This document shows positions 11,084 to 22,196 of a stretch of 64,000 bases of DNA, in pieces. The notes under the pieces were generated by a model. The model was not told the origin of the DNA and searched no databases. It saw only the letters and a program-made list of their open reading frames with translations. The DNA comes from Cannabis sativa (Eukaryota > Streptophyta > Magnoliopsida > Rosales > Cannabaceae), in NCBI RefSeq assembly GCF_029168945.1, contig NC_083607.1, forward strand, positions 31,109,257 through 31,173,256. Reading direction: 5' to 3'. Within the stretch, counting starts at the first letter, position 1, and each line of letters opens with the position of its first letter. The position numbers and the translations under genes are program-made.

Positions 11084-11710
11084 CTATCTGCTCTGTGAGG
11101 CAAGCATTCTAGCTTTTATCTTCTCTATTGCCTCATTGGTCCGCTGCACTGACTCTGGACCTAGGTATTTTCTCTCCCCTGTCTCATCCCAGTGGATAGG
11201 AGATCTAAATTTCCTACCGTGTAACAGTTCATAGGGAGCCATCCCTATCGTACTCTGATAACTGTTGTTATAAGAAAATTCTATCAACGGTAGATACTTA
11301 TTCCATGAGCCTTCAAAGTCCATAACACAGGCTCTCAACATGTCCTCCAATATCTGAATTGTTCTTTCGGACTGACCATCTGTCTCAGGATGGAATGCTG
11401 TACTAAATTTCAGCTTTGTACCCATTGCTCGTTGCAAACTTTGCCAAAATTTGGAGGTGAACTTCGGATCTCTGTCCGAAACTATAGACTTCGGTACCCC
11501 GTGAAGTCTTACTATCTCTCTAACATACAACTCTGCCAACTGATCCACTGTAAATGTTGTTCTAACCGGCAGAAAATGAGCAGATTTCGTAAATCGATCC
11601 ACCACTACCCAGATGGAATCAAATAAACCCGTGGTCCTAGGTAACCCGACCACAAAATCCATCGTGATATCTTCCCATTTCCATTCTGGTAGGGTTAGAG
11701 GCTGCAACAA
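11084..11710 (-). pseudogene. pol: Gypsy1 integrase catalytic core
   Basis: The integrase joins element cDNA to host DNA. The DDE triad is visible: [10 protein letters not shown] carries the first aspartate, IVSDRDPKF the second, and ETDGQSERT the glutamate. Family features such as WVVVDRFTKSAHFLP and GMAPYELLHGRKFRSP are intact. At its N-terminal side the frame shifts relative to the upstream RNase H/HHCC part because a run reads GGGG where the protein context needs GGG (near 11713-11718), and at its C-terminal side it stops at TAG (11084-11086). Confidence 0.88.
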
Positions 11711-12560
11711 CCCCGCCGGGTCTCTGATGTTCAGCCTTAATCTGCTGACAAGTGAGGCATCTCGATACGAATTCTACCAAATTCTTCTTCATACCGCTCC
11801 ACCAGAAGTACGGTTTCAAATCTTGGTACATCTTAGTGGTGCCGGGATACAGAGAATACGGGGTAGAATGAGCCTCCTCAAAGATCTCATTCCTGAGTTC
11901 CACACTACTCGGAACACAAACCCTAGCTTTATACAAAAGCATCCCGCTGTCTGTCACTGAAAAATCCTTGGCTTGACCAGCCAACACCTCATCTCTGATC
12001 TTTACTAAATCTGGATCCGTCATCTGAGCGACTTTTATTCTTTCCAACAGGTCAGATGGCAGCGTTAAGTTGTGAAGCTGACCTACCACAAACTCAACGC
12101 TGGATCTAACCATATCCTCTGCTAGCTGAGGTGAGATCTGAACCATACTAGCTACTTGCCCGGGACCCTTTCTGCTCAGGGCATCGGCCACTACATTGGC
12201 CTTTCCGGGGTGATAGAGGATCTGACAGTCGTAATCTTTCACTAATTCCAACCAACGCCTTTGTCTCATATTCAAATCCTTCTGAGTAAAGAAATATTTG
12301 AGACTTTTATGGTCGGTATAGATTTCACACTTTTCCGCGTAAAGATAATGCCGCCAAATCTTCAATGCAAAAACCACCGCGACCAACTCTAGTTCATGAG
12401 TCGGGTATCGCTGTTCATAATCCTTTAACTGACGGGAGGCATAAGCGATGACCCGATCGGCTTGCATCAATACACACCCCAAACCCTGTTTGGATGCGTC
12501 ACAATAAACTACGAACTTCTCCTTGTCTGAAGGCAAAGCTAGCACTGGAGCGGTAATCAA
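11637..12560 (-). pseudogene. pol: Gypsy1 RNase H and integrase zinc-binding part
   Basis: RNase H removes RNA from the RNA/DNA hybrid. Motifs are [15 protein letters not shown] (first acidic residue), [20 protein letters not shown] (glutamate), [24 protein letters not shown] (aspartate) and NVVADALSR. The integrase HHCC zinc module follows (H...[13 protein letters not shown]...[14 protein letters not shown]). The last 20 or so residues of the open frame are out-of-frame because of the extra G described for the core. The upstream neighbour RT is separated only by a TAG at 12576-12578. Confidence 0.88.
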
Positions 12561-12575
12561 TCTCTGCTTTAGCTT

Positions 12576-13925
12576 CTAAAAACTAGCTTCGCATTTGTCT
12601 GACCAAATAAATCGCTGATTCTTCTTTGTAAGCTCGGTTAGGGGCATTGAAATTTTTGAAAACCCTTCCACGAACCTACGGTAGTACCCAGCTAAACCCA
12701 AGAAGCTTCTGATCTCTGTCACTGTCTTCGGTCTCGGCCAATCCCTGACGGATTCAATCTTCCCGGGATCCACCTTGATCCCATCTTTGCTCACAATGTG
12801 CCCTAGGAAGGACACCTGAGATAGCCAGAACTCACATTTCTTGAACTTGGCATAAAGCTTGTGTTCTCGAAGCTGTTGCAGTACCATCTGAAGATGTAAC
12901 TCATGCTCCTCTTCTGATTGAGAGTACACGAGGATGTCGTCGATAAACACAATCACACAGATATCGAGAAAATCCTTGAATACTCTATTCATCAAGTCCA
13001 TGAATGCTGCAGGAGCATTGGTTAGTCCGAATGAAATAACCAGAAATTCGTAATGTCCATACCTAGTGCGGAAAGCCGTCTTCGGAATGTCCTCCTCTCG
13101 GATTCTCAACTGATGATAACCCGAACGGAGATCAATCTTAGAAAAACCTGTCTTCCCCTGAAGCTGATCAAACAAATCATCGATCCTAGGTAATGGATAT
13201 TTATTCTTCACCGTTAGCTTGTTCAATTCTCTGCAGTCGATACACATCCTCATAGATCCATCTTTCTTCTTGACGAATAAAACCGGGGCTCCCCAGGGTG
13301 ACACAATGGGCCGAATGAACCCTATGTCAAGCAACCCTTGGAGCTGAATCTTTAATTCCTTAAGTTCAGTTGGAGCCATTCTATACGGGGCTTTGGAAAC
13401 CGGTTCCACCCCTGGTGCTAAATCTATCAAGAAATCAATCTCCCGCTGAGGTGGTAACCCTGAAAGTTCTTCGGTAAAAACATCCAAAAATTCCCGAACC
13501 ACCTTGATGTCCTCTGGCCGAATGGTATCTGGCCGAGTGGTGTCCACCACCACGGCCAGAAACCCTAAGCAACCTCCGTGCAACAATTCTCTAGCTGACA
13601 TGGCCGAAATCACCGGAATCCGGGATCCCTGAACTGAACAAACAAACACAAAAGGTTCTTCACTTTCCGGTTGGAAGATCACCATCTTCCTCTTACAATC
13701 AATGCTCGCCGAATATTTAGATAGGAAATCCATTCCTAAAATAATATCGAATTCGACTAAACTCATCTCTATCAGATCAGCACTTAACTCTCTACTATCT
13801 ATCCTGATCGGCATAGACCTAATCCACCTATTGGAGATAACAAATTCTCCGCCAGGTAATAGGGTTCCAAACCCTGATCATATCTATCATACAGTCTTTC
13901 CAATTTTCTAAAGACTTTGGCTGCC
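12576..13925 (-). pseudogene. pol: Gypsy1 protease remnant and reverse transcriptase
   Basis: RT copies element RNA into DNA. The domain is complete: [38 protein letters not shown] (split here only for reading), [48 protein letters not shown] and the catalytic FIDDILVYS. Upstream, the late part of the aspartic protease is present ([17 protein letters not shown], and in the frame above it [21 protein letters not shown] in pieces), but its catalytic D-S/T-G is absent because a deletion near 13920-13960 joins zinc-knuckle sequence (GECLGQ) to mid-protease sequence (SYVAAKVFRKL). The domain ends at TAG 12576-12578. Confidence 0.9.
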
Positions 13926-13988
13926 ACATAAGACATTCTTGACCTAAACACTCACCCGGAGGATGCCTCTTACTAATGAGACACTCCA

Positions 13989-14540
13989 TTAGGAATAACG
14001 GGTCTCAGTACCACCAGGACGACTCCCTCTGTTCTGGTTCCCCCGGAACCTCTTGTTGTGACTCGAGCCACCGGAAGCAGTGGGTGCTCTCTTCCTCTGA
14101 TCAATGGCCGAACCACTACTCCCCCTGCTAAAGCCTGATGCAGGAGGGGTAGGAGCCCCGCCACTCACCGGAGTACTGGCTGATTCTGACATACACCCAA
14201 CTGCGCCCTCAGCACGCAGTGCCTTCTCCACCATCTGAGCATAGGTGGTGCTATCGTCCGTGGTAATCATCAAATCATGTTTGATCTTCGCATTTAAATT
14301 GTCAAGATACTTCTCTTTCTTGCTGAAGTCGGTCGGCACAATTCTCGAGGCTAACCTCGCCAACCGGTCAAACTGAGTGGTATACTCGGTGACGCTCATA
14401 TTCTCACGCTGGGTCAGGTGAGGGAACTGTTTCCTCTTGGCGCTTCTGACCGCCTCATTGTAGTACTTCGCGTTGAAGAGTTCCTGGAACCTTTCCCAGG
14501 TCATAGTGATGACGTCATGGATCTGAGACACCATGTCCCC
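13989..14540 (-). pseudogene. gag: Gypsy1 gag, C-terminal two thirds
   Basis: The retrotransposon gag core is clear: DVITMTWERFQELFNAKYY, KRKQFPHLTQRENMSVTEY, FDRLARLASRIVP and the assembly motif region, followed by a serine/glycine-rich and arginine-rich linker (KRFRGNQNRGSRPGG). The expected CCHC knuckle after it is reduced to HPPGECLGQEC and then lost by deletion. This frame is offset by one base from the N-terminal gag piece because GGGG stands where GGG is expected around 14534-14538. Confidence 0.85.
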
Positions 14541-14976
14541 ACCAGACCAGAGAGTCTTCTTGAAACTGGAAGGTGGCACACACAACTCTGTCGTTCCCGG
14601 AGACACCGATAAAATTCAAAGTTTTGGTGATCACCGTTAGCCACTGCTCGGCTTTCATCACTTCCGGACCTCCCAGGAAAACCGGAGGTGCTTGCTTCCG
14701 GAACCGTTCATACAGAGGTTCCAATCTATGGGCCGCCACCACTATCTCGGCCTGGGCAGTAGGGGCGGGGGCCACTGGAACTTCTGGCACCGGCACTGCA
14801 AGAGCACCCTGCTGCCGCAATCTCTGAATCTCATTATCTTGCTCCTCTATTCTGGCTTGCACTTCAGCAAACCTAACTTCCCAATTCTGGGCTTCCTGAT
14901 TGACTTGGGCAGCCTGCGGCGAGTTAACATCACCCCGACCGCGAGCCCTGCCCCTGGGACCTCTACCTCGGCCCAT
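14515..14976 (-). pseudogene. gag: Gypsy1 gag, N-terminal part
   Basis: The start ATG at 14974-14976 opens a very basic arginine/glycine N-terminus (MGRGRGPRGRARGRG), as is usual for plant Tekay gags. A glutamine-rich, probably coiled region follows (EVRFAEVQARIEEQDNEIQRL in part), then a proline/alanine linker and the start of the capsid domain (LEPLYERFRKQAPPVFLGG...AEQWLTVI). The frame is lost at about 14536 by an apparent one-base insertion in a G run; the capsid continues in the next frame. Confidence 0.87.
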
Positions 14977-15318
14977 AACATTTAAGGGGAACTGAGCTCC
15001 TCAACCCTGATCTGACCCGACTGAGATGCCCTGACTCCTAATATTTCGTCTGGCGTCCATCTAGTCTGAACCGCCTCGAAATCCCGAGTTGGCACTTCAG
15101 GTCACGATCATCGAGAGCTTACTAATGCCGCTTAATTTGGAAATTAAAAACGAAACATGCGCCTATTCTACTATTAGGCTACTAACATGCTTCCTAACAG
15201 GCTTTTCTTTTTCATAACTGAATAAATAAACTACTAAAGCAATAAAGGCTTACTGAACCGTGAAACGAGCTAACTGCTGATGATGATTGTACATGTCGTG
15301 ACGATCTTCGGAAGACAA
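14977..15318 (-). other. Gypsy1 leader between primer site and gag
   Basis: This is about 340 bp of untranslated sequence on the - strand. I see no ORF or other feature in it. Confidence 0.6.
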
Positions 15319-15337
15319 CCTGGCGGCTCTGATACCA
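15319..15337 (-). other. Primer-binding site of Gypsy1
   Basis: On the - strand TGGTATCAGAGCCGCCAGG is complementary to the 3' end of initiator-methionine tRNA. It is separated by three bases from the LTR end GGTGTTACA. Confidence 0.9.
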
Positions 15338-15340
15338 AAT

Positions 15341-16723
15341 TGTAACACCCTAACTAACATAGGCGTATTACGTGATTTTTAAACATACTGTGCAGCTCGT
15401 TGCTAATCAACGAGGTTTATGGAAAAACGTGATTAATTAAAATTTTTGCTTTTTAATTAAACTTATAAAATAATATTACAAAAGACTCGGGATCCCGATT
15501 ATAAAATCATTTACAAAAAGATTAACTATTTAACTGATACATAAAATAAATAAATGTCGCCTAGCGACCAGTTACAAAAAATCAGCCTTGCTGTCCCGAT
15601 GATCGTATGCTCCAGGCCTAACCGCCCCGACATGTACAATCTTCACAAGCTCGCTCACGGTCCATCAGCTTTAGCCTTGCCTTTACCTACACATAAACGT
15701 AGAACTGTGAGTCGACAGACTCAGTAAGAAAAGCATAATAATAATCATACATAAATCCCGGTCATGATCAGACGCCCATACCCCTGATCATAACCCTAAC
15801 TGCCGTGTCCAACACGATACTGGGTCCTGCTACTGCCGTGTCCAACACGGTACTAAGCCACTACTGCCATGTCCAACATGGTACTGAGTTCTGAACGTTC
15901 ATAGGGACGGTACTATTGACACGTAACAACCTGATCGGTCGAACCGGTCATACTCCGGCTGCTGGTCATACTCCAGCCTGTACCGACGTGTTACTATATC
16001 CTCCTGATCGGTCGAACCGGTCATACTCCGGCTGCTGGTCATACTCCAGCCTGTACCGACGGGATACGTCAATAGTACGGAACCACCAACCAAGTGTCAG
16101 CCTGATCGGTCGAACCGGTCATACTCCGGCTGCTTGTCATACTCCAGCCTGTACCGACGTGACAGGGTTGGATGGTTCGAAGCCAACATACAACTAATGT
16201 AATCTAACAGGCTTCCTACATTCTCGCTAAACATGTAATCTACATATGCATACTATTATACTAATCTTACCTGGATTCTGAATTCAGGTGTGCCGGTCAA
16301 CTTGAGTGGAACTACTGCGCGGCGGATTACAGGCTCCTAAACCGTAAAAATCACAACACCGATAAGTGACACGCTAAATCACAACGGGGACAAAGGTTTT
16401 AAAACCAAACTTAACCTACTGAAACTTAATACAAAAATACCCCAAACCAGCAGAAAACAAACTGCCTGAAAACCTGAAACTAGCACGAAACGACCAGTTG
16501 AGAAAAACCGGTTTCTCACCCTACTGCAAAATCTGGGTAACCGGTTTTACAAGCAGTGTAAAACCGGTTAGCCGGTTTTACCCAGAAAACCCACAAAAAT
16601 CAATTCTCCAACCAAAACGTTTCCAAACTCAACCAAACTTTCCAGACCTGCTAATTAGACCCTAATAAACATTTTCCAAGTGATAAAACAAAGCTTCATG
16701 CATAAAATCAAAATCCACCATTA
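15341..16723 (-). repeat. 5' LTR of Gypsy1 (right copy), truncated
   Basis: It begins on the + strand with TGTAACACCC and contains three short repeats of GCCGTGTCCAACACGGTACT type (about 15803-15890) and three long units starting CTGATCGGTC at 15931, 16003 and 16102. It stops at AATCCACCATTA (16723), where the left copy continues for another 1 kb. Confidence 0.88.
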
Positions 16724-17697
16724 GCGGAATATTTTACAAGGATCTAGATATACTACCATGTATGTTTCATTAACATCCTAATATGAATTATAAAACAATG
16801 AAATAAACACATAAGGGTTCAAGAAAACCTTACATTGGGTGCAGCGGAATATAATGACTCCTTCCATTCAGATCTCTAGCCCTTGATTCCTTTTTGTAAC
16901 AGAACATAATCAAGATCTGAACCTGGATCTGTTTCTCTCCTTCATTTGATGCTGATTTTCCTTCTTGTTTGTATTCTACACAATCTTCCACACTATGATT
17001 GAGATACCACTTGATGTGTGTGGGCACTACTCTATTCACTCAAGGTTCGAAATTAAAGAGAAGAAGAAGAAGAGAAGGTGGCGTCAAGGAGGCTCAGGTT
17101 TTCTCTGAGAGAAAATAAGATGCAAGTCCTAGTTTCATGAAGCCATCACTTTCTATTTATAGAATGCCATCTAGGTTTAGGTTAGAATTGTGTATGGCAT
17201 TAAAATAATGAAAAATATAAATGGTAAACCCTATACAAAGTGGCTAGCCATATTAGTGGATAAAAAATGGGCCTCACTTTGCAATTTTTCCATTTTGTCA
17301 TTTCTCAATCCTATTTTCTCAAAAATGTCAATTTTCCAATTTCACCATTTCAATGCCAATTCTAACTATTTAATAAATAAAAATTAATTATTAAATAGTA
17401 TTGTCATTTAATATATTTATTAATTTAGACATATAAAGTCTCTTAATTAATAAATAAACCTAGAATCTCTTTTCTTTACACTTTCGCCCTTGCTTAGTGA
17501 AAATTCATAAACTAGACATAGTCTAACTTTAGAATTATAATTGATTAATTAAAATCAATTAACTGAGTCTTACAAGCAGTATGGTCTCAACTAGTATGAG
17601 GACCATGGGCCTATATAACCGAGCTTCCAATAAGTCGAACTGAATTTACCAAGTAAATTCCCTAACTTATTAATTCCTTATTGAATCCACACTTAGG
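16724..17697 (-). repeat. Copia LTR fragment, reverse orientation
   Basis: It reads on the - strand as the 3' half of a copia LTR of the family also seen at 62300-64000; the stretch 17380-17690 is nearly identical to 62990-63310. A TATA box (TATAAATA on the - strand) lies near 17156. The first bases GCGGAATATTTT replace the expected TGTTGGAAATATTTT, and the fragment ends abruptly at CACACTTA. Confidence 0.85.
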
Positions 17698-17836
17698 AGT
17701 CATTATATTCCGCTGCACCCAATGTAAGGTTTTCTTGAACCCTTATGTGTTTATTTCATTGTTTTAGAATTCATATTAGGATGTTAATGAAACATACATG
17801 GTAGTAAATCTAGATCCTTGTAAAATATTTCCAACA
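17698..17836 (+). repeat. Copia LTR 3' tail, forward orientation
   Basis: This is the last 139 bp of a copia LTR ending in CCAACA at 17836. It is almost the exact reverse complement of about 16727-16863, with only two or so mismatches, so together they form an inverted repeat with a loop of about 830 bp. Confidence 0.85.
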
Positions 17837-20298
17837 TGTCCAAGTTCGGGTAACTTTGGCATCCCAATTGTTGTTCCTGCTGTTACGGTTGCACGACATT
17901 CACATCAATATCCATCTAGGAGGAGGATGATGGCACACACAAAGTAGACAATGTTCAAGGTCAACGCATCTGATCCTCATGTGGCCCTGCTTGCCACATT
18001 GCCAAGCGCCGAACAAGATCTGCCCGCCATGGAGGAGGAAGATCATGAGGGGGACATTGAGGTCCAGGAGATTGAGGAGCAGGACGACGTCCGTCTTGGC
18101 AGCCATTTCGAGGCCAAGGAGGAAGGAGTGGTTGAACCTCCAAACTTTGGAGGGTATAATGAGCTCGGGGTCGGTGTCTGCGGAGGGTGAAGTCTTGGTC
18201 AAAGGGGAGACTATGTCACTGAGGAGCTCACTGAAGCAGTTCCTTACAATAGGTAAGGTGCCTTAGGTGCCAGATGGGTGAGCCCTCCGTCCAAGATCAG
18301 CGAGGCACACATGAGGGCCTTGGACAAGGCTGGAGACCTGAGTGGACTAGAGTGTTACATCCCTTCTTCAAATCACCGAGCCACGAACCCACAGAAAGGG
18401 ATGTGTGCTTGGTCGGGCGCTCATACTAAGCAAGGGCAATGTTGCCTTTGCACTGGTACTTTAAGAAGGTGGCAGATTATTTTTGCCTTTGTCTGACCTA
18501 GTTCACTCCCAAGGGCATTAAGTACTTATCTGCCGTGTTCGTCCTCTACGCCATTCAAGGATGGGGTGTGCCGTCTCTGCACGAGGTCAATTGGTTCTTT
18601 GACCTGAAGTCTAACCCCAAGCAAAGCAGGTTGGGGTACTTCTACTTCTCTCAGCCAGATTTCAAGTGGTTGAGAGGCGCTGTGGACAAGGTCATTAGCA
18701 AGCTCGGGGGTTTTGTTGACGAGTATTACTTCGTGGAAGGCATGGACACCACCTATACTCAATTTCAGCAGATCCTAATATATTACCATCCACCCCTTAC
18801 ACTGGCTACTAGGGAGAGAGCTCAAAGGATTCTCCAACTGCCGGATGTTGCTCAAAATATGACTTTGTTGACCTTGGAGGCCAACATTGTGGAGTACGAG
18901 CTTTATCCACCAAACTTTATACCTCAGCCTATGAAGGGGAGAAAGAAAAAGTCCAGTACTGGTCGGGCTGAGGGAGTTGAACAAGAGGAGGAGCTCATTC
19001 ACCACAAGTGTGAGGCTAAGTTGAAGAATGATGCAGGAGCCAAGCAGTATGCTCAGGAATATTCTGAGCAGGAAAAGGAGCTTATTCAACTTAAGCGTGA
19101 GGCTAAGTTGAAGGGTGGAGCTAGAGCCAAACAATATGCTCAAGAATATTCTTACTAGGAGAAGGAGGCTCAGGAATATTTAGAGTAGGAGAGGCCTCTC
19201 AAAAAGAAGAAAACCCTCCCGACTGGGTAAAGACCCATCGAACATACTATCGAGATTAAAGAGCCTGATCTACCTGCTCGGCCATCCACCCCTGTGGAAG
19301 GAAAGGGGAAAGCCGTCTTGGAGGAACAGGAAGATTCGTCGGATGACGATGTCCCATCCGTGCTTGTTTGGGCTAATGCTCCTGCCAGCGTGCAGAGTAC
19401 TTCATCTTGCATTTATTTTTCTTGATTTTCATGCCTTCATTTATTGTATACTTTCTTCTAACTGAATTATTTTTATTCCATGCAGAAATGTCTCAGAAAA
19501 TGATTGAGGCTTTGAAGAAGAGAGTGGGGGGAAGCTCAAGCTTGTCCCCTCCAGCCAAGAAGTCCAAAGGCAGTGAGACCCTGTCCAAAGAGAAGGCACC
19601 AGCTGAAGTGGTCATTGACCTTTCTGAAGAACAACCTATTGTGGACCTTCCTGCCTCAAAAGTGACCAAGTCAAAAGATTCCCGAGGAGGTAGTTCAGAT
19701 AGGCCTGAACAGGCGATGGGTGCATCCGAGCTGATTAGAAGCGGGTCTGAACAGGTTAAGGCCCCTGCCCCACCTCTAGTACTGTACCAGGAGACTAAAA
19801 GAGGCAGAGATATGCTCACCCACTGTGTGAGTTGGTCGGTCCCTGAGGTGAACGAACAGCTGACTGGGGCGGACAACGACCTGTCTCTGGAGCTGGTTAT
19901 GGGAGGAGTCCTGAAAGAGCTTTCGAGGGTAAGCCTTTTCTGACATTTTCCCTTTGTTCTGCTTTAACTCGTTCGGTATTTAATATCTTCTGTCTACACA
20001 AACTAGTTTGAAGATGGCTTATGCCTATTCCTGAGCTAAGTCAGCTGCTGCTAAGAACCTTGCCATTTCCAACACAATACGAACGGAAGTGGACTTGGCC
20101 AAGAAGGACACCGAGGAAGCCCAGGTTCAACTTGGGGCTGTGCGGATAGAGTTGCGAGAGGTCAATAAGAAGCTCCTTGCTACTGAGACCAAAGTGGCCG
20201 AACTAACCAAAGATCTGTAGGACATGCCATCCACCGAGCAGCTCGAAGCTGACATTGCTTCCTTATCTCAGGAAGTGACCAGTTTCCAAGACGAAAGA
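17837..20298 (+). pseudogene. Tat2 antisense ORF, first part (decayed)
   Basis: This part is homologous to the Tat1 antisense protein: the block around 18500-18720 ([22 protein letters not shown], here given in part) matches the Tat1 block FIFYTARGWGSPSPAEILYF. I assign it from memory to the Transposase_28 ('putative gypsy type transposon') family. Downstream, acidic and lysine/proline-rich linkers and a coiled-coil region (about 20050-20298) also match in character. Intron-like gaps are preserved: an acceptor TGCAG at 19485 with branch-point CTAAC near 19458, and a 78-nt intron at 19929-20006 (GTAAG...CTAG). Several stops interrupt it (18190, 19158, TGA near 20033, TAG near 20218). The start is missing. 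Confidence 0.7.
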
Positions 20299-22196
20299 TG
20301 TTGGGTTTTATGCCCTAAATAAAACTCATTTCAATATAATCAGATTTACTTATTAATATAGATCAGAAATAACATTTAATGTTGCATGGTTCACATGATT
20401 TATTTCATGATTATATGTACATTGTATAAATTCATCTGAAACCCTTTTCACATACTTGATCCTGTTTATTGTGCCGTCAACACATTGGAAAGTAAACATG
20501 ACTATGTGAATAAAGTTTCCTAGATTTATCAGACACAGGGTTTTACTGATATGATAATCTACAACAGAGTTTACTTGCATTTGGAGAAGTGCTATGTTCT
20601 TTCCAGAGCATTGGTTAAAGTAAAGCTCAGGTTGGATGCATGGAGTATGCATCGGAAGGGACCGATATTGAACTTTGACTTAGATTTATTAAACTTACCG
20701 TAATATCTATTCAAGTCAATATCGCCTAGTTGATCCTAGATCAAATGATCTTAATCCTGATATGATTAGGCTCAATCTCGAGAGGCTATTCGTGTTCTTT
20801 GATTTGTTAGTTAAGCCTACTTTTAGGTCAGGGTGATACGTACATTTTGGGAACACGGTAGTGCAATTGAGTGGGAGCGCTAACATAAACATGGAATCTA
20901 TAGCTTCTATCTGGCGAATAGTAAGCAAAGGATGATCTCCTTTGAGCTTGACCAAATGAACATAAATGGTGGAGTACTCATTTCACATAAGCTGAAATAT
21001 CATTTATACGAGGTCAAGTGTTTTAAGGATAAAATACATTGTAGGGTGTAACGGTAATCTGATCCCTTTACAGTGTAGATCATTCATATAGAGGATCATT
21101 GATCACATTAGGATTATAACAATGGATAACTAATGATGCATCTATATGGTGGAACATATAGAGCATTCTATATAACTGAGAGTGCAATTCTAAGTTCTAT
21201 GCGTGGATTCAACGAAGAATTAATAAGTTAGTGAATTTTAGTGCTAAATTCTTGATCTACTTATTGGAAGCTCGGTTATATAGACCCATGGTCCCCGCAC
21301 TAGTTGAGATAATATTGCTTGTAAGACTCATGTAATTGGTTTTGATTAATCAATTATAATTCTCAAATTAGACTATGTCTATTTGTGAATGTTTCACTAA
21401 GTAAGGGCGAAATTGTAAAGAAAGAGTTTTAGGGCCATATCTGTTAATTATGATACTTTGTATGGTTCAATTAATAAATATGATAAATGAAAATATTATT
21501 TAATAATTATTTATAGTTATTAAATAGTTAGAATTGACATTTAAATAGTTGAATTAGAAAATTGGCGTTTTTGAGAAAATCAGATGCAGAAAAGGTAAAA
21601 CTGCAAAATTGCAAAAAGTGAGGCCCAAATCCACTTGTATAGGGCCAGCCACTTTTGTAGGAAATTTAAACTGATTTTTTCATTATTTTAATGCCAAATA
21701 ATTCAAACCTAACCCTAGTGGAATGCTATAAATAGATAGTGAGGCTTCAGGAAATTTACACTAAAAATTTCTACACTTCTGATTCAAAAAAAAACTGAGC
21801 CTTCTCTCTCCCTATCTTTTTCTGACCACTCTCTCTCTTCTTCTTCAATATATTTTGAAATCCTTAGTGATTAGAGTAGTGCCCCAACACATGAAGCAAT
21901 ACCTCAATCATAGTGAGGAAGATCGTGAAGAAAGATCATCAGCAAAGGAGGTTTCAGCATCAAAGATTCAGAGAAAGAGATCCAGGTTCAGATATTGATA
22001 ATGCTCTGCTACAGAAAGGAATCAAGGGCTAGATATCTGAACGGAAGGAGTCATATTATTCCGCTACACCCAATGTAAGGTTTCCTAAACTTTATATGTG
22101 TTTATTTCATCGTTTTAGAAAGTTCATATTTAGGGTGTTAAACAACATACTTGTGAGTAGATCTAAGATCCTGGTAAAATAATTTCCAACAAAAGA
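20294..22196 (+). repeat. Solo copia LTR with 5-bp target duplication
   Basis: The LTR occupies 20299-22191 (1893 bp), from TGTTGGG to CCAACA, flanked by AAAGA at 20294-20298 and 22192-22196. It has no internal region, so it is the product of recombination between two LTRs. A TATA box TATAAATA lies at about 21729. Removing the LTR and one AAAGA restores an uninterrupted antisense-ORF frame. Confidence 0.95.

Larger units (their letters stand above)
8750..16723 (-). mobile_element. Ty3/gypsy chromodomain element (Tekay/Del-like), Gypsy1
   Basis: The element reads right to left: truncated 5' LTR (15341-16723), primer site (15319-15337), leader, gag (13989-14976), protease remnant/RT (12576-13925), RNase H and integrase (10568-12560) with a C-terminal chromodomain-like tail, polypurine tract, and truncated 3' LTR (8750-10583). 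The domain order and the VKVHWRN...EEATWE tail place it among chromoviruses, probably the Tekay/Del lineage. Both LTRs are cut on their outer sides: the left copy lacks the part equal to 15341-15869 and the right copy lacks the part equal to about 9590-10583, so no target duplication remains. Two stops, two frameshifts and one internal deletion break the coding part. Confidence 0.93.

Noticed and set aside
17900..18202. - strand ORF with a zinc-knuckle-like CGKQGHMRIRC
   Set aside because: It is one isolated motif opposite the Tat2 antisense ORF; the rest of the ORF has no gag character and the first cysteine pair is incomplete.
18278..18496. Separate small gene near 18.3 kb
   Set aside because: It falls inside the decayed Tat2 antisense region, and its residues do not match any family; it is probably an out-of-frame piece.
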